Counted from the first letter of the stretch, positions 27,706-37,578 are shown. The stretch is DNA of 64,000 nt from SCBR16-9 sp964537975 (GCA_964537975.1 CAZIDP010000024.1:1-64000), one strand, 5' to 3'. Made by a program: numbers and translations. The notes: a model not told the origin generated them from the sequence alone.

Positions 27706-29409
27706 TTGAGCAATGAACAAAACGTTGATGCCATCAAGGCGATGGACAAACTCTATGAGTTTGAGCAGGAGCCGGTTTCAAATGACAAACTGCAGCCCGG
27801 ACGCTATTTTGCCGGATTGTATGCAGGAGAGCATACCGCAGGTACGGAGTTTGCCATCGGTGCACTGTTTGTCATGTGGGGCGCTTCAGCCTTCGATATA
27901 TTCGTAGGCCTCTTGCTGGGTAATCTTATGGCTGTGTTGACGTGGACTTTTATCTGCGCGCCTATCGCTGTCCAGACACGGCTGACATTGTACTGGTATC
28001 TTCGGCGAATCGCCGGTCCGATGACAACCACTATCTACAATGTACTTAATGCGGGTATGTATTGTATTCTCGCGGGCAGTATGATAACGGTGTCGGCATC
28101 GGCCGTCCGTATACCATTTGGTATCGAGCCACAAACCGGCTGGTTCCCAACAGACCTACGCTTTGTGTTGGTAGTGATATGTGTGGGTGCCGTCGTGGTG
28201 ACGTTGGCCATTCTGGGCTTTAAAAAGCTGGCCCAATTCTCCTCGGTTTGCGCGCCGTGGTTGATGCTGATGTTTGCGGCGGGTGGTGTGGCAATGTTGC
28301 CCTGGCTCGCAGCCAATACAGAAGCAGGCCAGATTCGTAGTTTTTCGGATTTCTGGATCATCGCCAATACATCCATCTGGACTGGTGTACCGCCAGCAGG
28401 CGCGTTTCAAATGACGTTGTGGCATGTGGCAGCCTTTGCCTGGTTCTGTAACCTGGCGATGCATGGTGGCTTGTCTGACATGGCACTGTTGCGCTATGCA
28501 AAGCGCTATTCTTACGGTATGTATTCTGCCTTGGGCATGTACCTGGGACATTACATGGCCTGGGTGGCTGCTGGTATCATGGGCGCTTCGGCAGCAATGA
28601 TGCTGGGTCTTTTGATTACTGAAATCGACTCTGGGGCCATTGCCTTTCAGGCGTTGGGCTATGCTGGTATTATTGCTGTCATCATAGCTGGCTGGACAAC
28701 CTCGAATCCGACCATCTACCGTGCGGGACTCGCGTTTCAGGCGGTAGTTCCGAGTCAACCCCGTTGGCTGGTTACGTTGATTGTAGGTGCGGTGACCACC
28801 GTAATTGCCTGCTCGCCATTTGTGTTTACCCAGTTGCTCGGATTTGTGGCACTCTATGGTCTGGTACTGGCGCCGGTAGGTGCTATCGTGCTCACTGAAC
28901 ACTGGATTTTTCCGAAACTGGGTTATGAACAATTCTGGGCTGCACGCAAGAACCTGTTAGTAAACTGGCCAGCCCTGTTGAGCTGGTTCATTCCTACTGG
29001 AATTGCACTCGTTATCTTCTTCACGATGCCCTACTACCAGTTTTTCCTGTTCCTGCCAGTTTATATCATCTCGAGTATCCTGTACATCGTGCTCGCGGGT
29101 ATGTCTGGTGCCAAAGACACCAATTTACCTGCATATGTAGCACCTGCACCAAAGACACGTCCGGAAGAGGTGGTTGAGGAAAATACGAATGTAGAGCATG
29201 ACACCATCTGGTATGTTTCCGGTGCGATTGCATTTATCTGTCTGGCAATATGCGCTATCTGGCCATTGTGGATTCTGATTGCCGGTGTTGATGGATATGA
29301 TGAACGCTTTGCTACATTCAAGACCTGGCTGATTGTACCCACCTTGATTTATTTCGTCAGTGGTACCTTCTGGACGCTGCGTCGCAAGTCCGATAATGCG
29401 CCCATGTAA
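27706..29409 (+). CDS. NCS1/cytosine-purine permease-like transporter
   Basis: The 567-residue membrane protein has about twelve helices and resembles the nucleobase-cation-symport-1 (purine/cytosine permease) family, with the N-terminal FAGLYAGEHTAGTEFAIGAL and a central hydrophilic segment (LRYAKRYSYGMYSALGMYLG). Family members bring nucleobases, allantoin, hydantoins or thiamine-like compounds into the cell with Na+ or H+. It is longer than most because of a loop near residues 465-495 and extra C-terminal helices. The TTG start at 27706 is supported by AAGGGGA eight bases upstream. It is bracketed by terminators and so transcribed alone. The family is fairly secure; the substrate is not. 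Confidence 0.75.
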   Translation: MSNEQNVDAIKAMDKLYEFEQEPVSNDKLQPGRYFAGLYAGEHTAGTEFAIGALFVMWGASAFDIFVGLLLGNLMAVLTWTFICAPIAVQTRLTLYWYLRRIAGPMTTTIYNVLNAGMYCILAGSMITVSASAVRIPFGIEPQTGWFPTDLRFVLVVICVGAVVVTLAILGFKKLAQFSSVCAPWLMLMFAAGGVAMLPWLAANTEAGQIRSFSDFWIIANTSIWTGVPPAGAFQMTLWHVAAFAWFCNLAMHGGLSDMALLRYAKRYSYGMYSALGMYLGHYMAWVAAGIMGASAAMMLGLLITEIDSGAIAFQALGYAGIIAVIIAGWTTSNPTIYRAGLAFQAVVPSQPRWLVTLIVGAVTTVIACSPFVFTQLLGFVALYGLVLAPVGAIVLTEHWIFPKLGYEQFWAARKNLLVNWPALLSWFIPTGIALVIFFTMPYYQFFLFLPVYIISSILYIVLAGMSGAKDTNLPAYVAPAPKTRPEEVVEENTNVEHDTIWYVSGAIAFICLAICAIWPLWILIAGVDGYDERFATFKTWLIVPTLIYFVSGTFWTLRRKSDNAPM

Positions 29410-29452
29410 ACCTATGTAATTGGTGTAAAAACTTGCGTTAAACCTATAGTTC

Positions 29453-29493
29453 CGGGCGATGTGTTATGGCAATACATCGCCCGCTTTCTTTTT
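29453..29493 (+). terminator. Intrinsic terminator after the NCS1-like permease gene
   Basis: CGGGCGATGT at 29453-29462 pairs perfectly with ACATCGCCCG at 29474-29483, followed by a T-rich tract to 29493. It lies between two convergent genes and may also slow transcription from the minus strand. Confidence 0.9.
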
Positions 29494-29499
29494 ACTTAG

Positions 29500-32211
29500 C
29501 TATTGCTTCAATGCTGCCAGGTCGATGTAAGAAGCATGGCTCAAGGCACGGTAGCGCTCGGGGTGGCAGGTCAACAGAATGATTTGTAATTTTGTTGAGG
29601 CTTCTTCCAGCAGGTCCAGAATACGTCCCAGACGTCCAGCATCGGTGGCAGTGAGAACATCATCCATAACCACCATCTGACGGTTGTCACGGGCCAGTGT
29701 TTCCGCCAATGCCAGCCGAGTAACCAGGTAGAGCTGTTCTTGTTCTCCGCCGGATAAGTTGTCCAGGCCAACTTGCGTAGAATCACCCATGATTTTCGGT
29801 TGTACCGCGGCTGGAACAAAGTTATCATTAAATACCACTGTGCCCAGTCGACTGCCTGCGACCCGCTCCAGCATTCGGCTTGCCGCACTGGATACCGGCT
29901 TGATAACGGTGGACATAACTTCTTTGCCCAGGCGGTCTTTGGTCTCTTTCAACAACTTGATGGCGGCCATGTGCCGGGTTTCCCGTTCTATCTCTTCCTC
30001 CAGCACGTTTTTGCGTTCTTCCAGTTCAACCACACGGCTGTACACACTGGCATCTGCCAGTTGAATCATCTTTCCCTTTTCTTGCTGTAGCCGGTCTCTG
30101 TTTTCTGTAGCTTCTGTCGCAATACCGTCACGCTGGCGTTTCAATGCCTCCAAATCAGCCGCCGGGTCGCCTTCGAATTTGTCCAAAGCTTCCTTCAGCT
30201 TTTCCAGCTCACCCAAAGCAGCCTGGCGGCGCATGGCAGCATCATTTCGCTTGCTCTCCAGGCTTTCAATTGTGCTGCCTCTGAGAGTAAGCGCTTCCAG
30301 GGATTCCCCAACTTCGGCCAGTTGTTTTGTTGCGTTTTCCAGCTTTATATCCAGCGCCTGCTTTTTCCTCTTCACGTGTTCCAAAGCACTCCGTCGAAGG
30401 TTTAGCAGGTCCTCGGCTGTATCTTTTTGCTCTTTGTATTTTACGCGCAATTGTTCTGTGCTGTGCTCAAGTTCTGCTGCTTTTGGAGGTGTGGACTCCC
30501 AATGAGGCCAATCGGAAACCAGTTGCTGTAACTCGGCTTTACATTTGGCCGCGACTTGCTCCATGGATTCAATGGTGTCTCCGTCCAGCAAAGTCTCCAT
30601 GCGTGTTTGTGCTTCCCGAATTTCTCCATCAAGTGCAGTAGCACGCCGGTAAAGACTCTCCAGAGATTCCAAATCCGCATTACCATATGCACGCGTAAGG
30701 TTATCTATATCTGATTCCAGATGCCTTAGTTCATCTCGCAGTGTTTGGGTATCTACTTCAGGGCCGGATGCGGAAATTTCGGCGACATCGGCAATACGAA
30801 AAGAAACGTGCTGGTCGCCACGCAAGGTATGAGGCGTATTATCAGCCAAGTCGCATGCTTCGGATGGTTCCCCCTGGATTGGGGTTATGTGTAGCGACTG
30901 CAAGGGTGTCACTTTGACCGAGATTTGCAGTGATTCCAGTCTGGTTTTCACCTGTTCCTGCGCTTGCAGTGACTTGCGTAAGGTTCGCAATTCGTCTTCT
31001 GTTGGCGCTACCAGCCGGGCACGTTCTTCACGTAATTTTTGAAGTGTTTTTTCCGCCTCACGCACTTGCTCCAGACGCATGCGCGATTTGTCCAACACAG
31101 AGCGGTTTTCCTCATACCTGCGCGCCTGCTCTGCTTCACGCATTGCCTTGTCCAGAGCAGTTTCTTCATTACGCAGTGCTTTTATCGTTTCATCCGCCTC
31201 TTTGAACTCATTTTCATGCGTAAGCAACTGGGCTTCCACATCCTTGAGCTGGAGCGCATGCTCCTCTGATTCCTGATTAAAATTGCGCTGCTTTGCTTTT
31301 AAATCGAGCAATATGCTCAATTCGCGATCAGCGCGTTCATAATCAGAACTTGCCAGCGACTCCTCTTGCTTTTTAGCCTGAACTGCTTGCTGTTTGGCTG
31401 TATAGTCCTTTGCGGATTCTTTGAGTGCGTCAATTTTTTGAGTCAGGTCCAGTGTTTGCTCGTTGTATTGCTGAAAGCGGGCATACAGGTTCTCGATACT
31501 TTTTGAAGTTTCTTCAAACGATTGCAAGTCGCTTAATCTTTGAGCAAGCTCTTCTTCGATTTTTAAATTTTCTGCCTCTAAATTGAGTAATAATGCGCTA
31601 TTTTTACCTGTTTTCAGCTTTCCAGAATCGGTATAGTATTTTTTGTATTCTTCATCAATCCGTCTTTCCAGTGCTCCAACACTTCCAGTATGAACCTGGT
31701 TTCCCAGGAGTGCTTGAATATTGCGCACGACATCGTCACTTATGGAATCGAATTGCAACTGTCCCTGCGGCACCCACAGAATTTGTGCCAGACCCCAGTG
31801 GAGCGGCTTGGTCAGACCACGACCGGAGGCAGAGCCAGAAAACAGATCACGCAATTTTTCATCGGCGTCTCGACCTTCTGCCAGCGCGCGAAACTGTCCC
31901 GATTCCATACGGCGAAGCCGGGCATCTGCATTGTTCAGAAACTGTTTGTTCAGTTCATAAACAATCTCCGCTTCTTCAAACACCATACGAACCTGGGGAG
32001 AAAGATTCCGGCCCCAGGGACGAATCGCCTCTATTTCCTGCCCACCGACCCGATAGCTGTCGAAGACAGCAAGCCGTAAAGCTTCGAAAATGGTGGACTT
32101 CCCCGTGCCATTGGGGGCATGCACTATGTTCAAGGTATCTTGAAAGGGACCGACAGTGACTTCATCGGCAAAGCAACGCCATCCCGACAAGGCAATTTCT
32201 TTCAGTATCAT
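29500..32211 (-). CDS. SbcC/Rad50-like SMC-type ATPase
   Basis: The 903-residue protein has an N-terminal ABC-type ATPase half with Walker A NGTGKSTI near residue 36, two long coiled-coil arms, and a C-terminal half with the signature LSGGEQEQLYL, Walker B MVVMDDVL and the His switch TCHPERY. It pairs with the metallophosphoesterase just upstream, the usual SbcCD/Mre11-Rad50 arrangement for processing DNA ends and hairpins. The apex lacks the CxxC zinc hook: the region near residues 415-480 is a proline- and beta-rich insert with a single Cys (EPSEACDLAD). AAGGAG lies about ten bases before ATG 32211, and only four bases separate it from the upstream stop. At 903 residues it is shorter than E. 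coli SbcC. Confidence 0.85.
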   Translation of the reverse strand: MILKEIALSGWRCFADEVTVGPFQDTLNIVHAPNGTGKSTIFEALRLAVFDSYRVGGQEIEAIRPWGRNLSPQVRMVFEEAEIVYELNKQFLNNADARLRRMESGQFRALAEGRDADEKLRDLFSGSASGRGLTKPLHWGLAQILWVPQGQLQFDSISDDVVRNIQALLGNQVHTGSVGALERRIDEEYKKYYTDSGKLKTGKNSALLLNLEAENLKIEEELAQRLSDLQSFEETSKSIENLYARFQQYNEQTLDLTQKIDALKESAKDYTAKQQAVQAKKQEESLASSDYERADRELSILLDLKAKQRNFNQESEEHALQLKDVEAQLLTHENEFKEADETIKALRNEETALDKAMREAEQARRYEENRSVLDKSRMRLEQVREAEKTLQKLREERARLVAPTEDELRTLRKSLQAQEQVKTRLESLQISVKVTPLQSLHITPIQGEPSEACDLADNTPHTLRGDQHVSFRIADVAEISASGPEVDTQTLRDELRHLESDIDNLTRAYGNADLESLESLYRRATALDGEIREAQTRMETLLDGDTIESMEQVAAKCKAELQQLVSDWPHWESTPPKAAELEHSTEQLRVKYKEQKDTAEDLLNLRRSALEHVKRKKQALDIKLENATKQLAEVGESLEALTLRGSTIESLESKRNDAAMRRQAALGELEKLKEALDKFEGDPAADLEALKRQRDGIATEATENRDRLQQEKGKMIQLADASVYSRVVELEERKNVLEEEIERETRHMAAIKLLKETKDRLGKEVMSTVIKPVSSAASRMLERVAGSRLGTVVFNDNFVPAAVQPKIMGDSTQVGLDNLSGGEQEQLYLVTRLALAETLARDNRQMVVMDDVLTATDAGRLGRILDLLEEASTKLQIILLTCHPERYRALSHASYIDLAALKQ

Positions 32212-32215
32212 CCGG

Positions 32216-33331
32216 TTAAATCTCCTTGCTCAATCGAAATAACTGGAACAGAGCCAGGGTGGCAATCTGGGCTTCTTCTGTTTCCGGTAACGCAGTTGAC
32301 GCCTGGTGCTGTAATGCGGTTGCTGTTTGTTGCATGATGCCTGCGGGCAACTGCATTATCCAGGAATCATCTTCCGGTGACGGCAATAACCCTGAAGTCT
32401 CTAAACGCGCAAAAAGAAATCGGCTTTCCGCTATATCACGCATCTCGCGAAGGAGCGGTTCTTCATCCAGAGGTAAAAGCCCACTCAGCCTGAGTTCCAG
32501 AAGTACTTTTTCCGGATTTTCTACCTCAAGCAACGAATCCAATTGACGCTTCAGATCACCCTGCTCCTGCAAGGTTACAGACCACGTTAACCAGCTCAAC
32601 CCTCCGGTACGAACAGGAGTTATTCGAGGAGCGTCTCCCGGAGCGTCGATCTCCACCACCAGCACATTGCCACTTTCACGTTCTCCGAACTTCGAGGTCT
32701 CGTGTGTGCCGGAATAGGCCATGCGTACGGCCTGGCTGGAATCGGGATAATACGATTTCGAGTGCCAATGCCCCAGGGCAAGATAGTCGAGGCCGGCCTG
32801 TTCCGCAGCGTCACGCGGTATGGGATAATCCGGCTCGTCCTGCGCCACACCTTCCACCGTGCCGTGCGCCAGACCAATGCGAATACCTGCTGCTTCTCCA
32901 GTGGTGTCAATCCAGGCAGTCGGATTCTTTCGGGAGTATTTGTCAAACAACGGACAGGGAAACAAGCAGGTGCCGCCGGGTAGCGTCAAGGGTTCCGCTT
33001 TTCGCAGCACATGCAGATTGTCATGTCGTTCCCAGGCATTGTGCTCCCAGACCGAGCCGGGTACCAGGGGGTCATGGTTGCCGGGAATGATGTACACCGG
33101 CCCGGGGAACGCGCCGAGAATGTCGGCGGCCTGTTGCACCAGCAGACGCGATACGCCATTGTCCTCAAACAGGTCGCCCGCGACCAGGATGCAGTCCACC
33201 TGGTGTGTCCGTGCCACTTCGACCACACGCTTGCCCGCTTCCAAGCGCTGCGCCCGTACCTGCTGACCCACTTGACCGACAGAAGCTGCTTTCATACCAA
33301 GTTGCCAGTCACCCGTGTGTAAAAATTTCAT
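32216..33331 (-). CDS. SbcD/Mre11-like metallophosphoesterase
   Basis: The 371-residue protein carries the calcineurin-like phosphoesterase motifs in order: HTGDWQLG near residue 6, VAGDLFEDN near 55, IPGNHDP near 88 and LGHWHSK near 190. They bind two metals for exo- and endonuclease cleavage at DNA ends. About 150 residues of a less conserved capping domain follow. GGGAGG lies about six bases before ATG 33331; an ATG at 33346 overlaps that site and is rejected. The SbcC-like ATPase starts four bases after its stop, so the pair is one operon. Confidence 0.88.
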   Translation of the reverse strand: MKFLHTGDWQLGMKAASVGQVGQQVRAQRLEAGKRVVEVARTHQVDCILVAGDLFEDNGVSRLLVQQAADILGAFPGPVYIIPGNHDPLVPGSVWEHNAWERHDNLHVLRKAEPLTLPGGTCLFPCPLFDKYSRKNPTAWIDTTGEAAGIRIGLAHGTVEGVAQDEPDYPIPRDAAEQAGLDYLALGHWHSKSYYPDSSQAVRMAYSGTHETSKFGERESGNVLVVEIDAPGDAPRITPVRTGGLSWLTWSVTLQEQGDLKRQLDSLLEVENPEKVLLELRLSGLLPLDEEPLLREMRDIAESRFLFARLETSGLLPSPEDDSWIMQLPAGIMQQTATALQHQASTALPETEEAQIATLALFQLFRLSKEI

Positions 33332-33413
33332 CCGGAATCCTCCCATCTTTTCCGTGGTATTTTACCTGCCCCCCACCCCTGGATTCCTCTTTGCAAGATA
33401 TGGATGAAATAGA

Positions 33414-34484
33414 TCAGTCTTCTGATGAGGCGTTGCCTGGCCCATCAAAATACTCGATAATTTTGTTGTACTGTGCGACAATGTATTTCAATTGAACATT
33501 GGGGTCTCCCTTCAAGTATCGCACTGTATAATCTTCCAAAGTATTAAGTAACCACTCCTTTTCAGCTGCAACACCGGGATCGTAATTCTCCATAAGAATT
33601 CGATAACAAATATCCCAAAGGTGGGATTCATCCCAACTATTATTACCTGTTAATGTATTATGTAACAAAGGGATAAACCGTTCATCATTACGTGTTATAA
33701 CCTCTTCTACTGCTCGGCTTAATTGAGTATCCATATTACCCATCATCCGTTCCAATAAATTAGCTTGAATATCAGGGTCTTCCAATCGCCACATTATAGG
33801 TACAAAGCCTTCATGTAAAGGATAGAAACCATTGTGATAGGATTCTGTATCATCCCAAACTTGATATAGAAACGCAATGGCTTCCTGTGCATATTCTGGT
33901 GGTCCCAATTCCCGTACAAAATCAGCTGCATCTAAAGCACCAGAAATACCAAATTCTGGAGAATCCCAATTGTCCCAATGTTCTTTGAAATACTCCGCAG
34001 CCTCAGCACGCTCCCCTGGGGAACCCAGTACCAGTAACGTATATGCAGTTCTCCATTTTGAATATTTACTCCAAGCTTCATTTCTGATGATTTTAATAAG
34101 CTCCGGGGTGACCTCGGAATTATTCAGAACTCGCAAAGTCTCCATGATACTTTCACTAGGATAATCGTTGGGTAATTCTCCCAATTTGCTTAGTATTGCA
34201 GGCGCCAATTCGGATATGCCCAAATCTTGTGCCGCATATACTGCAACATGCGGCATGCATTCATACTCGCCCGTTTCTACCAGGTAAATAAACGCATTAC
34301 GTCCATCAACGCCAAGCTGTTGGATGCTGTCCGCTATTTGCTCGCGTGATAATGTTTCATCATTGAGAATCGTTTGTAACTGTTCGATCATGTCTTGATT
34401 TTCAGCACCTGATGTGACCGAACCACAGACTACCAATAAACACAAAAGACAAAGACACTTACTGATAATGGCATTTCTTCTCAT
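33414..34484 (-). CDS. Secreted HEAT-like repeat protein, tandem paralogue B
   Basis: The 356-residue protein has a Sec signal peptide (about 1-28) and an all-helical body of repeated 30-40 residue units typical of HEAT-like repeats, e.g. LGISELAPAILSKLGELP and YTLLVLGSPGERAEAAEYF. It shares its signal region (MRRNAIISK versus MRRNAFIRK), the LGVDGRNAF opening, GPPEYAQEAIAFLYQVWDD and the C-terminal YDPG..A.KEWLL segment with the gene upstream. CAGGAG precedes ATG 34484. The two are 40 bases apart and clearly arose by tandem duplication. They are expected in the periplasm or outside; no enzymatic motif is visible and no function is known to me. Confidence 0.72.
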   Translation of the reverse strand: MRRNAIISKCLCLLCLLVVCGSVTSGAENQDMIEQLQTILNDETLSREQIADSIQQLGVDGRNAFIYLVETGEYECMPHVAVYAAQDLGISELAPAILSKLGELPNDYPSESIMETLRVLNNSEVTPELIKIIRNEAWSKYSKWRTAYTLLVLGSPGERAEAAEYFKEHWDNWDSPEFGISGALDAADFVRELGPPEYAQEAIAFLYQVWDDTESYHNGFYPLHEGFVPIMWRLEDPDIQANLLERMMGNMDTQLSRAVEEVITRNDERFIPLLHNTLTGNNSWDESHLWDICYRILMENYDPGVAAEKEWLLNTLEDYTVRYLKGDPNVQLKYIVAQYNKIIEYFDGPGNASSED

Positions 34485-34524
34485 GATACTACTCCTGTTG
34501 AGATCACATAGAGTTGATGCTACT

Positions 34525-35607
34525 TCACGGGCTTGTGGTGTTTTCAGTTTCTGACATCGATGCATTTGGCCCATCGAAATGTTCTATAATTTGTTGGCGT
34601 AAAGGCTCAATATACTCTATAAACTCTACTTGGTCTTCACTATATATGGTTTCGTATCGTTGTATTTCACTGAGCATCCACTCCTTGTCTCCTGCAATTC
34701 CTGGATCATAATAATCCAACAATACATTAAAATATGAAATCCAGTAGTACAGATCAGAAGAAATATCACATTCCTTAATCCCTTTATGTATTAATGGAAT
34801 AAAGCGAACATCATTATATTCAATAATATCTTTTACAACTCGTAATATGTCATTGTCTATGCCCTCTTCCAACCATCGGTCCAGAATTTCTGCCTGCACT
34901 TGCAGGTCTTCCAGCCGCCACATATATTTGTAGATTACATTCTGATTCGAAATCCTATATTGTTGCGGGTCCTCCCAGACTTCATAAAAAAATTCAACAG
35001 CTTGTTGCGCATATTCTGATGGGCCATGTAATCGCACAATTTCTGCTGCAATCAGGGGATCAAATTTACTGAACTCCGGATACTCACCGCTTTCCCAAAT
35101 AGAACTCAGAAATAACGTTGCCTCCTCGCGTTGTTTCTCTGACCCCAATACCAGCAGGGTGTGCGCTACTTCTATTCTCACAAATCCTTTCCAGGCATCA
35201 TCGCGTAAAATGGCAAGAAGGTTTGGAGCTACCACAGGATTTTTTAATTCCCGCAAGGTGCACATGACGCCGCGTAAGTAATACCCCCTGGGTGGCTCTC
35301 CCAGTAAATCCAGAACATGCGGTGCCAATTCTTTAATACCCAACTGGCTCACAAGATCTACAATATAGGAATCTACAATCGTGTACTCTTTATTCAGGAC
35401 GATTTCAACAAACGCACTCCGGCCATCAACGCCCAGCTTTTCTATGGCAGCCACTTTGTCGTCCCTTTTCAATGAAGCATCATTCAGTATCTTGTGTATC
35501 TGCCCGCTCATGTTTTGGGTTTCGGTGGCATATACTACCGGTGTACAGCAGACGCCCAACAGGCAACCGATACAAAGCCACTTCCTGATAAAAGCATTTC
35601 TTCTCAT
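34525..35607 (-). CDS. Secreted HEAT-like repeat protein, tandem paralogue A
   Basis: The 360-residue protein has a Sec signal peptide ending near VVYA (about residue 27) and the same helical-repeat body as the next gene: KLGVDGRSAFVEI, LGIKELAPHVLDLLGEPP, HTLLVLGSEKQREEA, GPSEYAQQAVEFFYEVWED. AAGGA lies before ATG 35607. It is probably co-transcribed with paralogue B and possibly with the unknown secreted gene upstream, as all three point the same way with gaps of 40 and 82 bases. Scaffold or inhibitor roles are common for HEAT folds, but nothing specific can be said. Confidence 0.72.
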   Translation of the reverse strand: MRRNAFIRKWLCIGCLLGVCCTPVVYATETQNMSGQIHKILNDASLKRDDKVAAIEKLGVDGRSAFVEIVLNKEYTIVDSYIVDLVSQLGIKELAPHVLDLLGEPPRGYYLRGVMCTLRELKNPVVAPNLLAILRDDAWKGFVRIEVAHTLLVLGSEKQREEATLFLSSIWESGEYPEFSKFDPLIAAEIVRLHGPSEYAQQAVEFFYEVWEDPQQYRISNQNVIYKYMWRLEDLQVQAEILDRWLEEGIDNDILRVVKDIIEYNDVRFIPLIHKGIKECDISSDLYYWISYFNVLLDYYDPGIAGDKEWMLSEIQRYETIYSEDQVEFIEYIEPLRQQIIEHFDGPNASMSETENTTSP

Positions 35608-35689
35608 GGCACTATTCCTTTATAAATTTACCTGTAATAACATACGCGTAATGTTATTCACACTACTGTATAAAGAATCCCTGTTGCGT

Positions 35690-36742
35690 TCATTCTTCCT
35701 TAATCTGTGGTTTCAATGGTGTCTTGTGGTTCCAGGCATGGTCGCGGAGCCAGGCGACGTTGTAGTGCAGCAGACCATACGCTTCATCCGAGAGTGGGTC
35801 CGAAGTATCTGATCGCATTGCTGCCACAGATTCCAGTAGTTCGTTGCATAGGGACTGAAAAGTCCCATAATCGTCTTCAGAATCTGCTACTTCCAGTTTC
35901 TCAATGTAACCCAATAGCACATCCCGGCGGGATTCGCTTGTTAACCAGCCCTGCCGATACGATTCCTCGATGTGACCCCGTACTTTGGCTACACTTGTGT
36001 GCAGTTCACCCGGCCCCACAGTGACACCGGAAACTCTATCAATGCGTGATGTAAGAATTTGTTTATCAATAACAAAAGGTGGCAATTCCACTGGACAATA
36101 TATGGGTGGATCATTACCCCATGCTAGACAAGTCACGACATCGGGCAAGCCATCACTCTCCAAGTACAAGTCAGAAAAACTATCCCCCGGGGTAATTCCT
36201 GAAGCTCCACCTAAAGTGTTTGACCATGCCCAATAGTACTCTTTCCAAAATTGAATTGGAAACTGCTGTGATCTCCAATCGGATGAAGGTCGATTGCCTA
36301 CAAAGCTTTCCGTCCTGGACTCAACAGCAAAGGTTGACATTTTTAAAAACGAATTTTTTCCATTTACTATCGTGTAATGATATTTGTACTTACCAGTATC
36401 AGGTTCGATATCTACCGAAGTAAACACCTGCACATCCAAATTCGATGCAGGTACCCAGGTTATTTCCAGCAGTTCACCAATATATGGACTACGCCATGAA
36501 AGCCTGTACCCACCAATATCCGGATCGTATATTGCGTCTGCCTCAGTTTCATGATAAATCCATCCCCCCTGCATATCACTGCTAATTTCTTCCCTGGTGT
36601 CATGATCGTTCAGGTCGATACTGATAGCAGGCCGGGCCAATGGTTGACGTCCCGAGGAATCTGGAAAGTTGGCCTCAGAGAAGGCAATTGCTGACCACAG
36701 GCAGGAGAACAGAGCGGTCACTATCAAGGTATTTCGAATCAT
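35690..36742 (-). CDS. Secreted protein of unknown function
   Basis: I do not recognise this 350-residue protein. It has a Sec signal peptide (MIRNTLIVTALFSCLWSAIA, then FSEA). The body from about residue 35 to 230 is rich in aromatic and beta-type sequence, with WRSPYIGELLEITWVPASNL, FWKEYYWAWSNTLGG and a GLPDVVTCLAWGNDPP segment; the last 100 residues are helical and acidic (YIEKLEVADSEDDYGTFQSL). GGAACGA lies before ATG 36742; an in-frame ATG at 36781 lacks a site. It precedes the HEAT-like pair on the same strand and may share their transcript. Confidence 0.6.
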   Translation of the reverse strand: MIRNTLIVTALFSCLWSAIAFSEANFPDSSGRQPLARPAISIDLNDHDTREEISSDMQGGWIYHETEADAIYDPDIGGYRLSWRSPYIGELLEITWVPASNLDVQVFTSVDIEPDTGKYKYHYTIVNGKNSFLKMSTFAVESRTESFVGNRPSSDWRSQQFPIQFWKEYYWAWSNTLGGASGITPGDSFSDLYLESDGLPDVVTCLAWGNDPPIYCPVELPPFVIDKQILTSRIDRVSGVTVGPGELHTSVAKVRGHIEESYRQGWLTSESRRDVLLGYIEKLEVADSEDDYGTFQSLCNELLESVAAMRSDTSDPLSDEAYGLLHYNVAWLRDHAWNHKTPLKPQIKEE

Positions 36743-37053
36743 GTTTCGTTCCGATCGTTGTTTACTATTAATACACATCAATAAATCGGATTATGCTGTA
36801 AATGTAATTATAATCCATTTATGCTTAATTGTGTTCCCAAAAATTAAAAATATTTTCTATGAAAAAACTGTTTCTTCCGTATCTATGCTCTATTCAATGG
36901 CGTGGCATGAGAAGTTGCCATTATTTCAAACTTATATTTTTCTGATCTCTTATATTCGCCCTGTTTCAAAGGCTTGTGCTACACTACTTTCGCGTAATCT
37001 GGGCTTGCCAGATGGCGTAATTGGTGCATAAGAAATCATTGGATCAACCCACG
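36743..37053. other. Gene-free divergent region
   Basis: About 310 AT-rich bases separate the minus-strand secreted-protein genes from the plus-strand acetyltransferase. Short frames here lack support, and no promoter consensus was clear. Confidence 0.4.
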
Positions 37054-37578
37054 ATGGGGATAGTTCGAAAACCAAAACTCAGTGAAGTGGTCGCCATGAA
37101 GGAACTGCTGGACCAGGCAGCACTTCAGGGCAGTGTCTTGCCGCGTGAACTGCCAGAATTGTATGAAAATGTGCGTGATTTCTATGTATACGTCGACGAG
37201 GACGGTCTGGGCGGATGCGTGGCATTGCATATTGACATGATTGACCTTGCAGAAGTGCGGTCTCTTGTAGTCCGAAATACCCTCCGGGGCCAAGGTGTCG
37301 GCGCACGGCTTGTAGAAGCCGTTATAGAAGAAGCCCGCCGCCTGGAGATTGGCCGGGTGTACGCGTTGACACGGGTAACCGGCTTCTTCGACAAGCTCGG
37401 ATTTGTGGTCGTAGACAAGCAGGAGCTGCCTTACAAGGTATTCAAGGACTGTATGCGTTGCCCCCTGTTTCCCGGTTGCGATGAAACCGCGATGGTGAAG
37501 GACTTACCGCATACGGATTTGGGCATAACCCCGACCGATTCTACGGTAATGCACATGGGTGACGACCTCGATCAATGA
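37054..37578 (+). CDS. GNAT N-acetyltransferase, short ArgA-like
   Basis: The 174-residue protein is a GNAT acetyltransferase with the acetyl-CoA loop RNTLRGQGVGARLVEAVIEE and a late TRVTGFFDKLGFVVVDKQEL segment. The latter matches the short stand-alone N-acetylglutamate synthases of arginine synthesis, as does the C-terminal KVFKDCMRCPLFPGCDETAM. It may therefore acetylate glutamate, using acetyl-CoA in the cytoplasm. The start is uncertain: a TTG at 37021 would add eleven residues; I chose ATG 37054, which begins the conserved RKPKLSEV strand. It lies 70 bases before proC, a neighbouring glutamate-derived pathway, but no other arginine-pathway gene adjoins. Confidence 0.8.
   Translation: MGIVRKPKLSEVVAMKELLDQAALQGSVLPRELPELYENVRDFYVYVDEDGLGGCVALHIDMIDLAEVRSLVVRNTLRGQGVGARLVEAVIEEARRLEIGRVYALTRVTGFFDKLGFVVVDKQELPYKVFKDCMRCPLFPGCDETAMVKDLPHTDLGITPTDSTVMHMGDDLDQ

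Noticed and set aside
28156..28932. 258-codon open frame on the minus strand
   Set aside because: It lies wholly antisense within the NCS1-like permease gene, is His/Gln-rich with no hydrophobic core or ribosome-binding site, and is a shadow of the permease codons.
31593..32159. 188-codon open frame on the plus strand
   Set aside because: Antisense to the 5' part of the SbcC-like gene, with composition typical of a mirrored frame.
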